Shown in pieces: positions 54,789-64,000 of a DNA stretch of 64,000 bases (positions are counted from its first letter, which is position 1; every line of letters starts with the position of its first letter). The stretch is taken from contig OY755045.1 of the NCBI GenBank assembly GCA_963576565.1, forward strand, positions 41,868,409 through 41,932,408, in the 5' to 3' direction. This DNA is from Aspidapion aeneum (Eukaryota > Arthropoda > Insecta > Coleoptera > Brentidae). Both the position numbers and the translations under genes were made by a program. Below the pieces are notes generated by a model. The model was not told the DNA's origin. It saw nothing but the letters and a program-made list of their open reading frames with translations, and ran no database searches.

Positions 54789-55984
54789 AATTTAGTTGGT
54801 TTCTTGGGAATGTGGTCCATAAATTAAATAGCAACTTTTAGTTTAAATAAGTTTCGGTCAGAGACCTTCTTCAGAACTAAAAAGAAATTGAAAACAACGT
54901 TTTAGGCTATTTGTTCTGGATGTCATTATTTTTAAGAGAGAAAAAAATTAATTAATAATTAAAAATTAAAATAACAAAAAGTACTCACCAGTCACTCGTT
55001 TATAATCACTCATTACATTACATAGGTCAAAACAAACAAATTCAAAACAGGCATATCACAATTTACATCTGTGAGTATTAAAAAAATACACTAAACCGGT
55101 CAGTATCAAGTCTACAGACTTGATACTTAAACCCGGTCTAACAGTGTTAAGGTCTTAGTAAATACTGGTGAATACGTCTGAAAATTTAAAATCTTTAGCA
55201 GTCATTTCGAAGCTTCCACACGTCGCAATGCAGTTAAAATTGTCTTTCCTAATAGCCCATTAAGAAAAAGTCCCTTAAAAGTGCCTGACGGTCTTTTATC
55301 TCGGAAAACTGTCGAAACGGTAGAAAAGAAGAGCAGTAAGGGCTATCCATTAGCCTCCACACACGTACAAGCATTTAAGTAACAAAGCTCTTAACAATAA
55401 GAGATAGAAAATTAGTCACGTCCTGACTACACTTTCGCAGTGCATGTTTTACTTTTTCTAAATGGCAAAGTTGAAAACTGAAAGAGCAAGACATAGAGGA
55501 ATAATGCGGAAACTTTAATTTTATAGGTTTGATTCTGGAAACGTTAAGCATAAGTAAAAATTAGTTTAAATATACTCTTTCAGTCTAACCCATAGCAGAA
55601 ACTAGTATTGAATTATAATCGTTTCTTTACAAAGAGTTCCCTCAAAAGTTTTTTCATAAAATTTAAAACCTAGAAAACATAATTCATAAAAATCGAAATT
55701 AACATAAACAAAATTTGTAGAAAACAGAATTTATCAAAAAATAATTCATAGAAAATATAAAACGTAAAAACCGTAAAGTAAAGAAATGGTTCACGGTTCT
55801 ACCTGTAGAGGTCACCGTCAGCTGCATCGGCTATGGCCTTAGATGAAGAAGGGAATGGGATACCCTTTCATCACTTAGCGCCAAATACGTTAGATAAATA
55901 TGGAGCATACCCATGCAATCTCACACGCGATGCTTGAAGCCAGGACCCCTATTTAATTCTTAATGTTCCTTTTTCGGGTAGGTC
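54786..55984. other. Unassigned AT-rich sequence
   Basis: No gene is supported. 55795-55950 is GC-richer (CCGTCAGCTGCATCGGCTAT), without an open frame or tRNA-like fold that I can defend. Confidence 0.35.
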
Positions 55985-56420
55985 GGGTTTTGGTGGTTTT
56001 GGCACATACTCCGTTACGTCACTACATTATTTGACAATTGCCATTGTTGTTTGTTTTTTTGTTTTATTTTTTTCTGAAAACTAGTTGATTGGGTGAAACT
56101 TTATCAAATTGTGGCAAAATTGTAGTTTTTTCTAAAACTAATTATGCAGATTTATTGTGGACACCATTAAGAGTGTTTCATGGCATCTATAAACCACTCT
56201 TATCTTTATTAACAAATTATAAAGAAAAATACAAGTAGTTACCTATGGAATGGCACTCCCTTACTTCTCCCAGACATTTTTCCACAAACCGCACATGTTT
56301 TACGTGACTTATTTTTCATTCTTCACAGAAAAAAAAACACAATTTTACACGAACAACGAAAAATACCGCATAATGTCAATATGGCGTCCAGCCACACAGC
56401 AGCTGTGAATGTGTCGATTA
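55985..56420 (-). repeat. Exon-like repeated segment, copy 2
   Basis: Inverted copy of 21835-22290. On the minus strand it keeps ATG, an MSGRSKGVPFHR frame and a splice donor-like GTAACT near 56240, plus the flanking GTGACGTAACGGAGTATGT word. Divergence from copy 1 is moderate. Confidence 0.6.
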
Positions 56421-56800
56421 TAGGATGTAAACAATAAAAATATTTACACGGGATTTTTAAATTATATCTTCCCTGTCCTCCTTTTGGGAGGTCAGAATCG
56501 GTGTTAACATAAAGTGAGGATAACCTAACCGTGGTCAATTGATCGCAAACGTATCCTAACCGGGGCGCGCCTGAACAGGTTAGGATTTCGACCTCTCAAA
56601 AAAAGAAAAAAAAAGTTATACATAATTTTTAAAAAAATTGGAAAAAGTTAAATTATTTCCAAAAATTATAGGAGTGGAGTGCTGTCTTTACGTATATTAT
56701 TATACTCTAATCGGCTTATTTTTCAACGGCTACAGTTGACGCAGTTGGCAGCGCCCTTCATTGGTGGACTGAACCATTTCTATATATTACGGTTTCTACA
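56421..56800. other. Unassigned sequence
   Basis: No gene or repeat boundary is supported. Confidence 0.35.
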
Positions 56801-57327
56801 CAGCGGCGTAGCGTGGGGGGTTCTTCGCCCCACCCCGCACCGAGGGTACTGGCGCTCCATGGGTGCCCTAAGCCGAAGGGGTGGCTCGGTATTTCCTTTT
56901 GGTGTACAGGTTAGAGGAAATACCTGGAAATACTTGGAAAGTACTGAAAAATATACTAGGAAATACCGGGAAGTGTTTGGGAAATACTAGGAAATACCAT
57001 TGAAATTTCAGGAAATACCATTGAAATTTCAGGGAATACTGGGGAATACGGTATTTCCTTTTGGTGTACAAACATCGGCGATCGAGCCACCCCTCGCCTT
57101 AAACTTTATTAAGTAGCAGGGCCGCGTAGGGCCCGAGCGAACCGGGCCCTTGCCCGGGGCGGCAAATTGAGGGGGCGGCAAAGGCAATCGAGGGGGCAGG
57201 AAATCGGCTGTCTAATTTATAAAAAGAGAGTAGACCTTTGTTTTTTCTTTTTAGTTGCAAATTTTTTTAAGAGAGCCCTTTTCTGCCTTTGACCCCCCCC
57301 CGCCCCCAAAGTCACGTTACGCCGCTG
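56801..57327. mobile_element. hAT-type MITE, 527 bp, 8-bp duplication
   Basis: The ends are CAGCGGCGTAGCGTG and, inverted, CAGCGGCGTAACGTG. The flanks TTTCTACA (56793-56800) and TCTCTACA (57328-57335) are an 8-bp duplication with one mismatch. The interior holds a minisatellite of GGAAATACC-type units (56910-57050), bracketed by two inverted copies of TTTCCTTTTGGTGTACA-type sequence, and a G-rich 3' half. Confidence 0.9.
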
Positions 57328-57335
57328 TCTCTACA

Positions 57336-57863
57336 TTTTATATTTTGATCAATTACTTTTTAAAAACTTCAGTATTCTACGTTTTATTTTTCGCTCGCTC
57401 GCTATTTTCTTTGTTTTATCATTTCTACTAATTTTTCTTTTACAAATTTTGTTTCTATATTTTGCTTTTTTATAAATTATGGGCGTCCGCAAGATCTACG
57501 TTTGGGAACCCTGTATTTGACTGTCACTAGCTTGTGATCAATATATCTTATTTGTAGTTGTATTATTACAATTGGGATGTGCCCGGCTTATTTGCTTTTC
57601 TGCCCCAGGATATGTATCGTATTGACCGCAAATAGCCTTGTTCGGACAAGGATTCGAGAACTCGAGACGATCTACAAATACTTTATACAGATTGGTTTTA
57701 AGAACGGGACCCGTTTTTCACTTAACCCTACATTTGTTTGTATAACGAAATAATGGATTATGGGAAAAGTTACATTTTGCCGTTTTCGTCTCACGTTTAG
57801 TATTTGCCATTTGTTATTTTTTAAGTTTTTTTTATTATTGCCCTTAACTCATATGGAAACAAG
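57336..57863. other. Unassigned AT-rich sequence
   Basis: No gene or repeat structure is supported. Confidence 0.35.
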
Positions 57864-58172
57864 CAGTGGCGTATTTAGAAAAAAGTTTCTGGGGGCCCAA
57901 GACTCCATGCAAGCGCGGATCAGGGTCAAAATCTAGGGGGGGGGGGGTAATAGTCGACGAAAAAATTATTTGTAATATAATTTTTTTTCTCGGGGGGGGG
58001 GGGTAATTTTCCTTTTTTCCCTTTAATTATGAGTAAAAAGTGCATATTTTATTTTCTAGGGGGGTATTTACCCCGTTACCCCCCTCAAATTCGCGCTTGA
58101 CTCCATGAGGCCGTATTTTATGGTATTTTATGTTTGTGTTCATGAAATATGTGGAAAATATATACGCCACTC
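57864..58172. mobile_element. hAT-type MITE, 309 bp with insert, perfect 8-bp duplication
   Basis: The ends are CAGTGGCGTATTTAG and, inverted, GAGTGGCGTATATAT. Perfect GAAACAAG duplications lie at 57856-57863 and 58173-58180. The interior motif CATGAGGCCGTATTTTATG links it to 4631-4851 and the remnants at 44182 and 47400. It contains the nested element 57910-58099. Confidence 0.93.
57910..58099. mobile_element. Nested hAT-type MITE, 190 bp, perfect 8-bp duplication
   Basis: The ends are CAAGCGCGGATC and, inverted, CAAGCGCGAATT. Perfect ACTCCATG duplications lie at 57902-57909 and 58100-58107. It sits wholly inside the element 57864-58172 and is therefore younger. A truncated relative is at 15655-15806. 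Confidence 0.93.
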
Positions 58173-58180
58173 GAAACAAG

Positions 58181-58647
58181 GTATGGTGGTTATTATGGGT
58201 AAACATTAATTTAAATCTAAGCAACTCATGGATATCAAAAAAAAATATATTAAAAATATCGGTGATAAATTTAACGTTTCACTCATACAGTGTTTATCAG
58301 TCAAAGATCTTTAAAAATTACAGCGGATATTTCACGTTGTCATGAAATTTAACACATCAGAAAATTGAAAGTCATTGAAATTAAATACATCTCGTATTAT
58401 TCCCTAAAATTTCAGACGTTCACTAATTTAAGAAAAAGAATGAGAGAGAGAGAGCGAGAGAAAGAGAGAGCGAGAGAAGGAGATAGAGAGAGGAAAAAAA
58501 ATTTGATTTTTAGTCGCTAAAATCATGGAATAAATATATTTCTTCGATGCTAAAACCGAACTAAAATGATGCGTAAAATCAATAACCGTAAATATTAATT
58601 TTTAGCTAACGACGGAATACAAAGAAAAAGTGTACGGATTTCAGCAA
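58181..58647. other. Unassigned, with a GA-rich tract
   Basis: 58440-58494 is a purine microsatellite, (GA)n with GC interruptions. Otherwise no feature is supported. Confidence 0.6.
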
Positions 58648-58927
58648 TAGAGACTTATTGCCATAAGGCCAGACAATAATAGTGCCGGGCACTATTCTGA
58701 CATTTTTCCTTTGAAACCTGACAGATGATCTTTCAAAATTGACATACGAAAGTCCATTTTATAAATCCAGTCGTTTATTTTCCATAAATAGTGGCGTCAC
58801 TATTAATTCCGGCTCTTAAAATATACAAAGGCCTAATTTTGAAAGAAGACAGCTGTTCGTATAATGCGAAACTGTCAATATAGTGCCCGGCACAATTAGT
58901 GCCTGGCACTATTGCAATAAGTCCCTA
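58648..58927. mobile_element. MITE, TAGGGACTTATTGC family, 280 bp
   Basis: The left end TAGAGACTTATTGCC is inverted at the right (TAGGGACTTATTGCA), with internal AGTGCCGGGCAC-type palindromes at both ends. A partial copy is at 7245-7331. There is no coding frame. Confidence 0.8.
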
Positions 58928-58994
58928 ATGAAGGGAAATGTATTGATTCAATGGACATGATCATTAATATAATTAACACTAAAGATTTCATAAT

Positions 58995-59638
58995 ACACTG
59001 TGTTTCACGAACATCGAAACAGAGCCCTTTATAGGTATTTAGAGTGCGAATTTGTAGAAACGCTTGGACACGTCGATTTTGTTTGCGAGGGAGATTTTTG
59101 TAGTCCGAACCTCCTTCGAGAGGTATACTTTACCTCTATATTTTGAATAGGGAAAGTGGGTCAAGTGATACCTTGTCTTGAAGGCCTTTTGAATGTCCTC
59201 ACAACCGTGTAAAAATTTCAAAAATATATCCATTAGTTTTTAAGATAAATGCCTCCACCGAACCAAACTTTCAAAAAATTTAACGTGGACTGATAAAATA
59301 AAAATTTAATTAGAATTTTATATTTTTCGGATTTAATTTTTATTTTATTAAAATTTGAAAGCAAATATCTCAAAAACTAATCGATGGACTTTCGAAATTT
59401 TTACACGGTTGTAAAGATATTCATGAGAGCTTCAAAACAAGGTATCACTAGACCCACTTTCCCTATTCAAAATATAGGGGTAAACTATACCCCTCGAAGA
59501 TGGTGCGCGCTACAAAAATTTCAAGATAGGCAAAAGGTGTCCCCCTCGCAAACAAAATCGACGTGTCCGAGCGTTTCTCCAAATTCACACAAAAAATACC
59601 AAAAAACACGTCTGTTACCTTTTAGTTGGAACACCCTG
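58995..59638. mobile_element. mariner-like MITE with ~200-bp inverted arms
   Basis: The arms at about 59040-59240 and 59370-59580 are inverted copies (for example CAAGGTATCACT and TCGACGTGTCCGAGCGTTTCT-type words, each also in reverse). The right end is GGAACACCCTG followed by TA; the left end is a degraded CACTGTGTTTC preceded by TA. The right half is related to 15514-15948. Confidence 0.75.
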
Positions 59639-61753
59639 TATGAAGTTTTATGAAGCCTAAAAAAATATATGAACATTTTCATAAAATATGAAGGTACTGA
59701 GAGCCCTGGCGTTGACTTATTTTTTTAAGATAACTCCGCGTAACAATTTTCATAAGATTTTTACGAAAAATAGACACTATCACGAGCTGATTAGATATTG
59801 GTCAACAATCCATTAATGCTAATAACCACTAGGTCTGTGCTCACAATTTTTTGACAAAAAATTTAAAAAATTATAACTTTTTGAAGGAGTTTCGCAGCAA
59901 TATGTGGTTATATAGTAGAAGGCATTTTTCTCAATAGTTTGTGTTATAACCAAAATTTTTGTGGGAGCTTTCGTTTTTTGAGATATTCACAAAAAACGGT
60001 TTTGGAGGCTGATATAGCGTGGAGTTCTCGAAAAGACCCAAGGGAGTGTGCCACTGGGCCAGGAATAAAATTTTAAAAATGTCTAGTAAGTTTTTGGGAC
60101 ATCCTGTAATTATATTTATTTGTTATTTTATTTTAAAACGACCTGAAAAATTGCCCGAAAATTTTCCAAATTATAAGCGTATCGATGAAAATTTAGTGTG
60201 CCAAATGACAGTTTAATAGTAAACTTAGAGCTTAAACGTTTAGGAAAATGGGAAAATTGTATATTTTCCTTTGAATCTTATTGTCTGAGACAAATATTGA
60301 CTAATCGATACGCGGATAAAAGTACACGCATTCCAGTTGTATTAGTCACAAGTGCTGGAAAATTTACTCTTGTGGGTCAAGTGCTACCTTTGTATGAATT
60401 CTTAAACGAGTGAGAAGGAGTACTCCCTCAAAATCGGGTGAAAGTCACACTGCGCAAGCGATTTCACTTGATTTCCGCATCTCTGTTGGTCTTCGCTCGA
60501 ATTTCGAGGAAATTTCAAGAATAACGACACTTGTTGGAAAGATTTTTTAATTAAATATCTCAAAAACTATACTTCTTGTGAAAAAATATAAATTATGCTT
60601 TATTGTAGAAAATATAATTTCCTTTTTAAACCTGCAATATAATGTGGAGTTTATGTCACAGGAAAGTCTCCAGAAGCATACTTATAAAAAAAAATTTTTA
60701 AAAATAACCAAAATAATCAATTTTTGTTACGTATTTTATGTATTTTTAAAGAAAAATAACCTTCTTAGGAAAATAAATTACTTTTTAACTTATTCTATCC
60801 TATAGACCTTCGTTTATAAGAAAATTTTACAAAAATTTTTTTCGTAATTTTCAGAGTGACCCTAATATACGGAAGTCCCTGGAGAGTTAGCCATATTTTC
60901 TATCACATTTTGTGGTAGACCGTTTAAAAGCAAATTTCATTATCCAACGAAAACTTAGAAAGATATTTTGTTGTAAGAAGCTTAGTTTTTGAGAAAATTG
61001 TATAAAACGTTTAAAAAAATTGATTAGTTTAGTGATTTTAAATAATTACTTTAAATTACGGACACCACTGGAGCGGCAACTGTGAAATAACTTTCACTTT
61101 GTTATACACTGTTTGAAAGAATGAAGTATAAAACACATTTTTACCTTCCTAGCCCATGTAGCAATGGCTCGAGAAGGTATTATTTTCGACGAAAAATTTT
61201 TTTTTGAGATAACATCAAAAATGTGTTTGGATGTACATGGTAAGTGTCAAAAGTCACAACGACTAAAATATGATAGATCGAGAAATCAGAAACTTTTCTG
61301 CTTTAACACTAAATCAACTGAAGTAAGGTAAATTATAAACCGTAGATAAACGTATTGGTTAACTGTATAAAATAGCTATAACAACAAAGAAAAGTCTCAT
61401 TAATTAACGAAAATCGTTATGTTTAATAACGATGAAGGAATGAAGGAAGTTGCTACTGCGCAGGCTCATTAATAACCATAACAATAACGAAAGTTCAAAT
61501 AAGCATTTTAAAAGTGTTTAGAATGATACGTAGGTCCCTAATTTGCTACGCAAAATGATTAAAATAGTATATTTTATCATGACTACATTTAAAATCAAGT
61601 TTTCTAATTTCCGATTTGAATTTGCCACTAAAACGCTCATTTCTAGCATGGCGTTACAATGACGTCACAGCGCAGTAAACGCGCGGACCGATACACGGCA
61701 TTCAAGTGTTTATTTGTTTTTGGTCTGTGTTTTTACTGTTTTTATGTAAACAA
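59639..61753. other. AT-rich sequence, no gene recognised
   Basis: A single mariner-like end (TTTTTGGGACATCCTG, then TA) lies near 60093-60110. TCGAAAAGACCCAAGGG at 60029-60045 also occurs in the THAP remnant at 61873-61889. A CpG-containing block at 61649-61690 (TGACGTCACAGCGCAGTAAA) could be a promoter for that remnant. Nothing else is supported. Confidence 0.4.
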
Positions 61754-61929
61754 ATGTCCTATAAGTTGTGTGTAGTGCCTCAGTGTTCGAATACTGTCGA
61801 AAACACCTGAAAAACTATTTATTCATGTGCCTACAGCAGTAAAAGAACGGAAAAAGTGGCTAGAACTTGCTCGAAAAGACCCAAGGGCCTTATCTAATAC
61901 ATCCATACATTTGTGAAGATTACTTTGAT
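61754..61929 (+). pseudogene. THAP zinc-finger first exon, frameshifted
   Basis: ATG at 61754 opens MSYKLCVVPQCSN, with the Cys-x4-Cys start of a THAP domain. After a frameshift, FIHVPTAVKERKKWLELARKDP gives the conserved Trp region. After another frameshift, ICEDYFD gives the final Cys-x2-His block, with His replaced by Tyr. The exon ends at a consensus donor (GAT|GTGAGT, 61930). THAP domains bind DNA and are common in P-element-type transposases and genes derived from them. With two frameshifts and a lost zinc ligand it is a remnant. Confidence 0.65.
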
Positions 61930-61972
61930 GTGAGTATAACTAAATTGTTTCTATTAATTTTTCTCACGTTGT

Positions 61973-61977
<5 letters not shown>

Positions 61978-62046
<69 letters not shown>
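61978..62046. repeat. (TA)n microsatellite
   Basis: Alternating TA run in the intron-like sequence after the THAP donor. Confidence 0.95.
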
Positions 62047-62048
<2 letters not shown>

Positions 62049-62133
62049 TAACTATTTCGTAAATGACGATGAAATTTTTGAGGTTATTTTTATTACAATG
62101 GGTGAACAACTATAATGGGCAGAAAGGTGTACA

Positions 62134-62290
62134 AATTTTTAGGCGGTGCTAGGCACTTATTAGGCAGGACTAGGGAGTACCTCTAAATGCAGGATTAGGC
62201 AGTGCACATGCAGGCTAAATGTAGGACTGAGCAGTGCATATGCAAGACTAGGTAGTACCTACGCAGGACTAAGCAGTGTAACCTATGCAG
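62134..62290 (+). repeat. Degenerate ~28-bp minisatellite
   Basis: Units of the type GCAGGACTAGGCAGTGCCTA recur five to six times with substitutions. Confidence 0.75.
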
Positions 62291-63288
62291 TACTTCAAGT
62301 ATTGCTGGTCGTTGTATACTTTTTGCCTCCCTGTCCTGCAATTCTAAATTGTTTCTTAATGCTTAAAATAATAATGATTGGGTATTTAATTGAATCTATT
62401 GTAAGTGGCATATTAAACAAAAAAGCAAAACATATAACCTATATAACCTAACCTCAAAATCTAAATGAGTAAAAGTAGGTGAAGAATATCATAAAAGAAC
62501 TTTCAGTTATATCCAAAACAACTCATCAAATACCTACATCAACATTTTAACGTTACTAAATTCCGCAGAACAAAAATCACTGTTGTTGGCACAGAAGCCT
62601 GCCACCATAAAGGAATGCAGCATTGGCAAGTTGGAGCTATCGGCTTTGGAGAATCCGTTTTCCATTGAAAATATTTTTTATAAGCAAAACACAAAATAAA
62701 ATCTAATTTAGGACGATAATTCGCTCTTTAAACCAAAGCAAACATTACTATCCATAAGAAAATAACACAGAAAATAGTTTAATTTTGTGACGTCACTCGC
62801 AGCTGATTGGTAGACCGCCTCTTTTGAATCACGTGGCTAATTTCTTTAATTCAATAAATTTATTTAATTAAAATAACTATGAATTTGAGAAAAAATTAAA
62901 CAAAAAAGTTTGTTTTTAGCATTACCAAGACCTAAAGAGATATCAAAAAATAAATATATATTTATTTTTTAATACTGTCAAACACCCTATTATAAAAGGA
63001 CCATAAAAAAATATCAAATTTATGTAATATCTCTACTAAAAGTGATAAATGAAATTCAGTTCGAAAAAAAGACTATAAAAAGCAATTCATAAACCACAAT
63101 GAAATTTTCATAACTATTAAAAGTTACAGATTCCCTCCCAGAATGCAGACTTATCCAAAGGCCCCTGTACTTTTTGTCATAGCTGATCCCAAGCTCAATT
63201 TTGCCTTTTCCATTTAATAGCCCATGATTTTTAATGGGAAATTTTCCTGGAAATGTACGTGACCGCAACGCGTGACGATTGGTGTAAT
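62291..63288. other. Unassigned AT-rich sequence
   Basis: No gene is supported. GTGACGTCAC-type sequence occurs at 62789, reminiscent of 61651, but no inverted termini could be aligned. Confidence 0.35.
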
Positions 63289-63536
63289 CAGTGGCGGTTC
63301 TGGGGGGGGGGCGGTTGGGGGGTTGCTTGCCCCTCTTCTTCCAGACAAGACGTATTTTTTAGTTCCGCAAGGGCACTTTAAATTAAATTAAAACAAACTT
63401 TACTTGATTTTTAAAAAAACTTCGCGCCTTATAATCTCCTTTCAGTGCATAATTTTACAGCGCAGACCTATCCAAAGCCGCTTGGTGTTTTCTGCTACTT
63501 TGGCCCCTCCCCCGTGACATCCTGGCTCCGGCACTA
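63289..63536. mobile_element. hAT-type MITE, 248 bp, 8-bp duplication
   Basis: The ends are CAGTGGCGGTTCTGG and, inverted, TAGTGCCGGAGCCAGG. The flanks GGTGTAAT (63281-63288) and GGTGTGAT (63537-63544) are an 8-bp duplication with one mismatch. There is no coding frame. Confidence 0.8.
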
Positions 63537-63699
63537 GGTGTGATTAATTTGGGGCATATTGTCGGTCACTCTCGGAAATTAACCTCAGTTTTGCAAGGTC
63601 CCTCTATGAAATTAAAGCTCTTTTTATACAGAGCATTCCAAGAATAATTTTACTCCGCCCTTTATGTAAGTCCATCGGAGAGAAATACTCTCGAGAGTG

Positions 63700-64000
63700 A
63701 TGATGATGATTCATATGTAAGTGGGCCTTGCAGCACTTCCACTGCGACCACTAGTGGGTCTATTGTGGATCACTTTTCACCACTGTATGCCTAATCCTCC
63801 AAAAAGGTTAGCTATCAGTTTGGGTGAGACACTGTTGAGATCTTCTGAATAAATCTGAGGTTTACCGAAAGTGTTTTGACGTAAACGTGCAATAGCCGGA
63901 TATTCGCACAGAACATGTCTAACTGTTTCGGCATTCTCCATACCAAATCTTCATTCGGTCTCTTCTGGTATTCCCATTCTGTCCGTGGGTACTCTTAGTT
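63700..64000 (-). mobile_element. LINE-like interspersed repeat, cut by the window edge
   Basis: This is a GC-richer stretch with GCACTTCCACTGCGACCAC, related to a short segment near 11090-11130. On the minus strand there are short coding-like pieces, but no named block could be confirmed. It is probably the 3' part of a LINE whose remainder lies beyond the window. Confidence 0.4.

Overview
The window looks like AT-rich genomic DNA of an arthropod, most likely an insect with a large repeat-rich genome. The order cannot be fixed from the sequence; a beetle would fit. No bacterial-style gene layout is present. Almost all long open frames are transposon remnants or translated microsatellites. 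Most of the window is layered mobile DNA: four kinds of non-LTR retrotransposon remnant, one mariner transposase pseudogene, a tRNA-headed SINE, and many non-autonomous DNA elements recognised by inverted termini and target-site duplications.

Host gene. The clearest host coding signal is on the minus strand. Two exons, 29718-29846 and 26619-26757, have consensus splice sites and join in phase 0 into one SH3 domain, followed by a proline/serine-rich linker. The best family guess is the SH3 of a Trio/Kalirin-type RhoGEF. If so, the 2960-bp gap is an intron, and much of the flanking sequence on both sides may also lie in large introns of this gene. A tRNA-like gene with a Pol III terminator lies at 31013-31084 on the plus strand.

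Layout. 1-5141: sparse DNA, a LINE tail, a 635-bp MITE, and a direct repeat carrying a hAT-type MITE. 5142-9481: an inverted repeat with arms of about 1 kb, enclosing a mariner-like MITE. 9482-24540: further MITE families, a 1.07-kb foldback element, an RTE LINE tail, a satellite patch and an RNase H remnant. 24880-25910: mariner pseudogene. 26619-29846: the SH3 exons, with a strong hairpin, a foldback MITE and an RNase H LINE fragment in their intron. 30700-33600: tRNA-like gene and a three-level MITE nest. 34045-37818: a LINE fragment split by a SINE, abutting a jockey-like LINE that is itself broken by three insertions. 39440-43865: two RTE LINE remnants. 44182-48281: a jockey/CR1-like LINE inserted in a hAT MITE, with its tail duplicated in tandem. 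48909-54674: a near-perfect 5.77-kb palindrome. 54675-64000: hAT-type MITEs with 8-bp duplications (one nested in another), mariner-like MITEs, a THAP exon remnant and minisatellites.

The most notable items are the split SH3 domain, the 5.77-kb palindrome, a template-switch-like quasipalindrome in a reverse transcriptase motif, the hairpin-ended element with a readable insertion site, and the duplicated exon-like segment with a splice donor at 22 kb and 56 kb. Family names rest on motif recognition by eye; no database search was possible.
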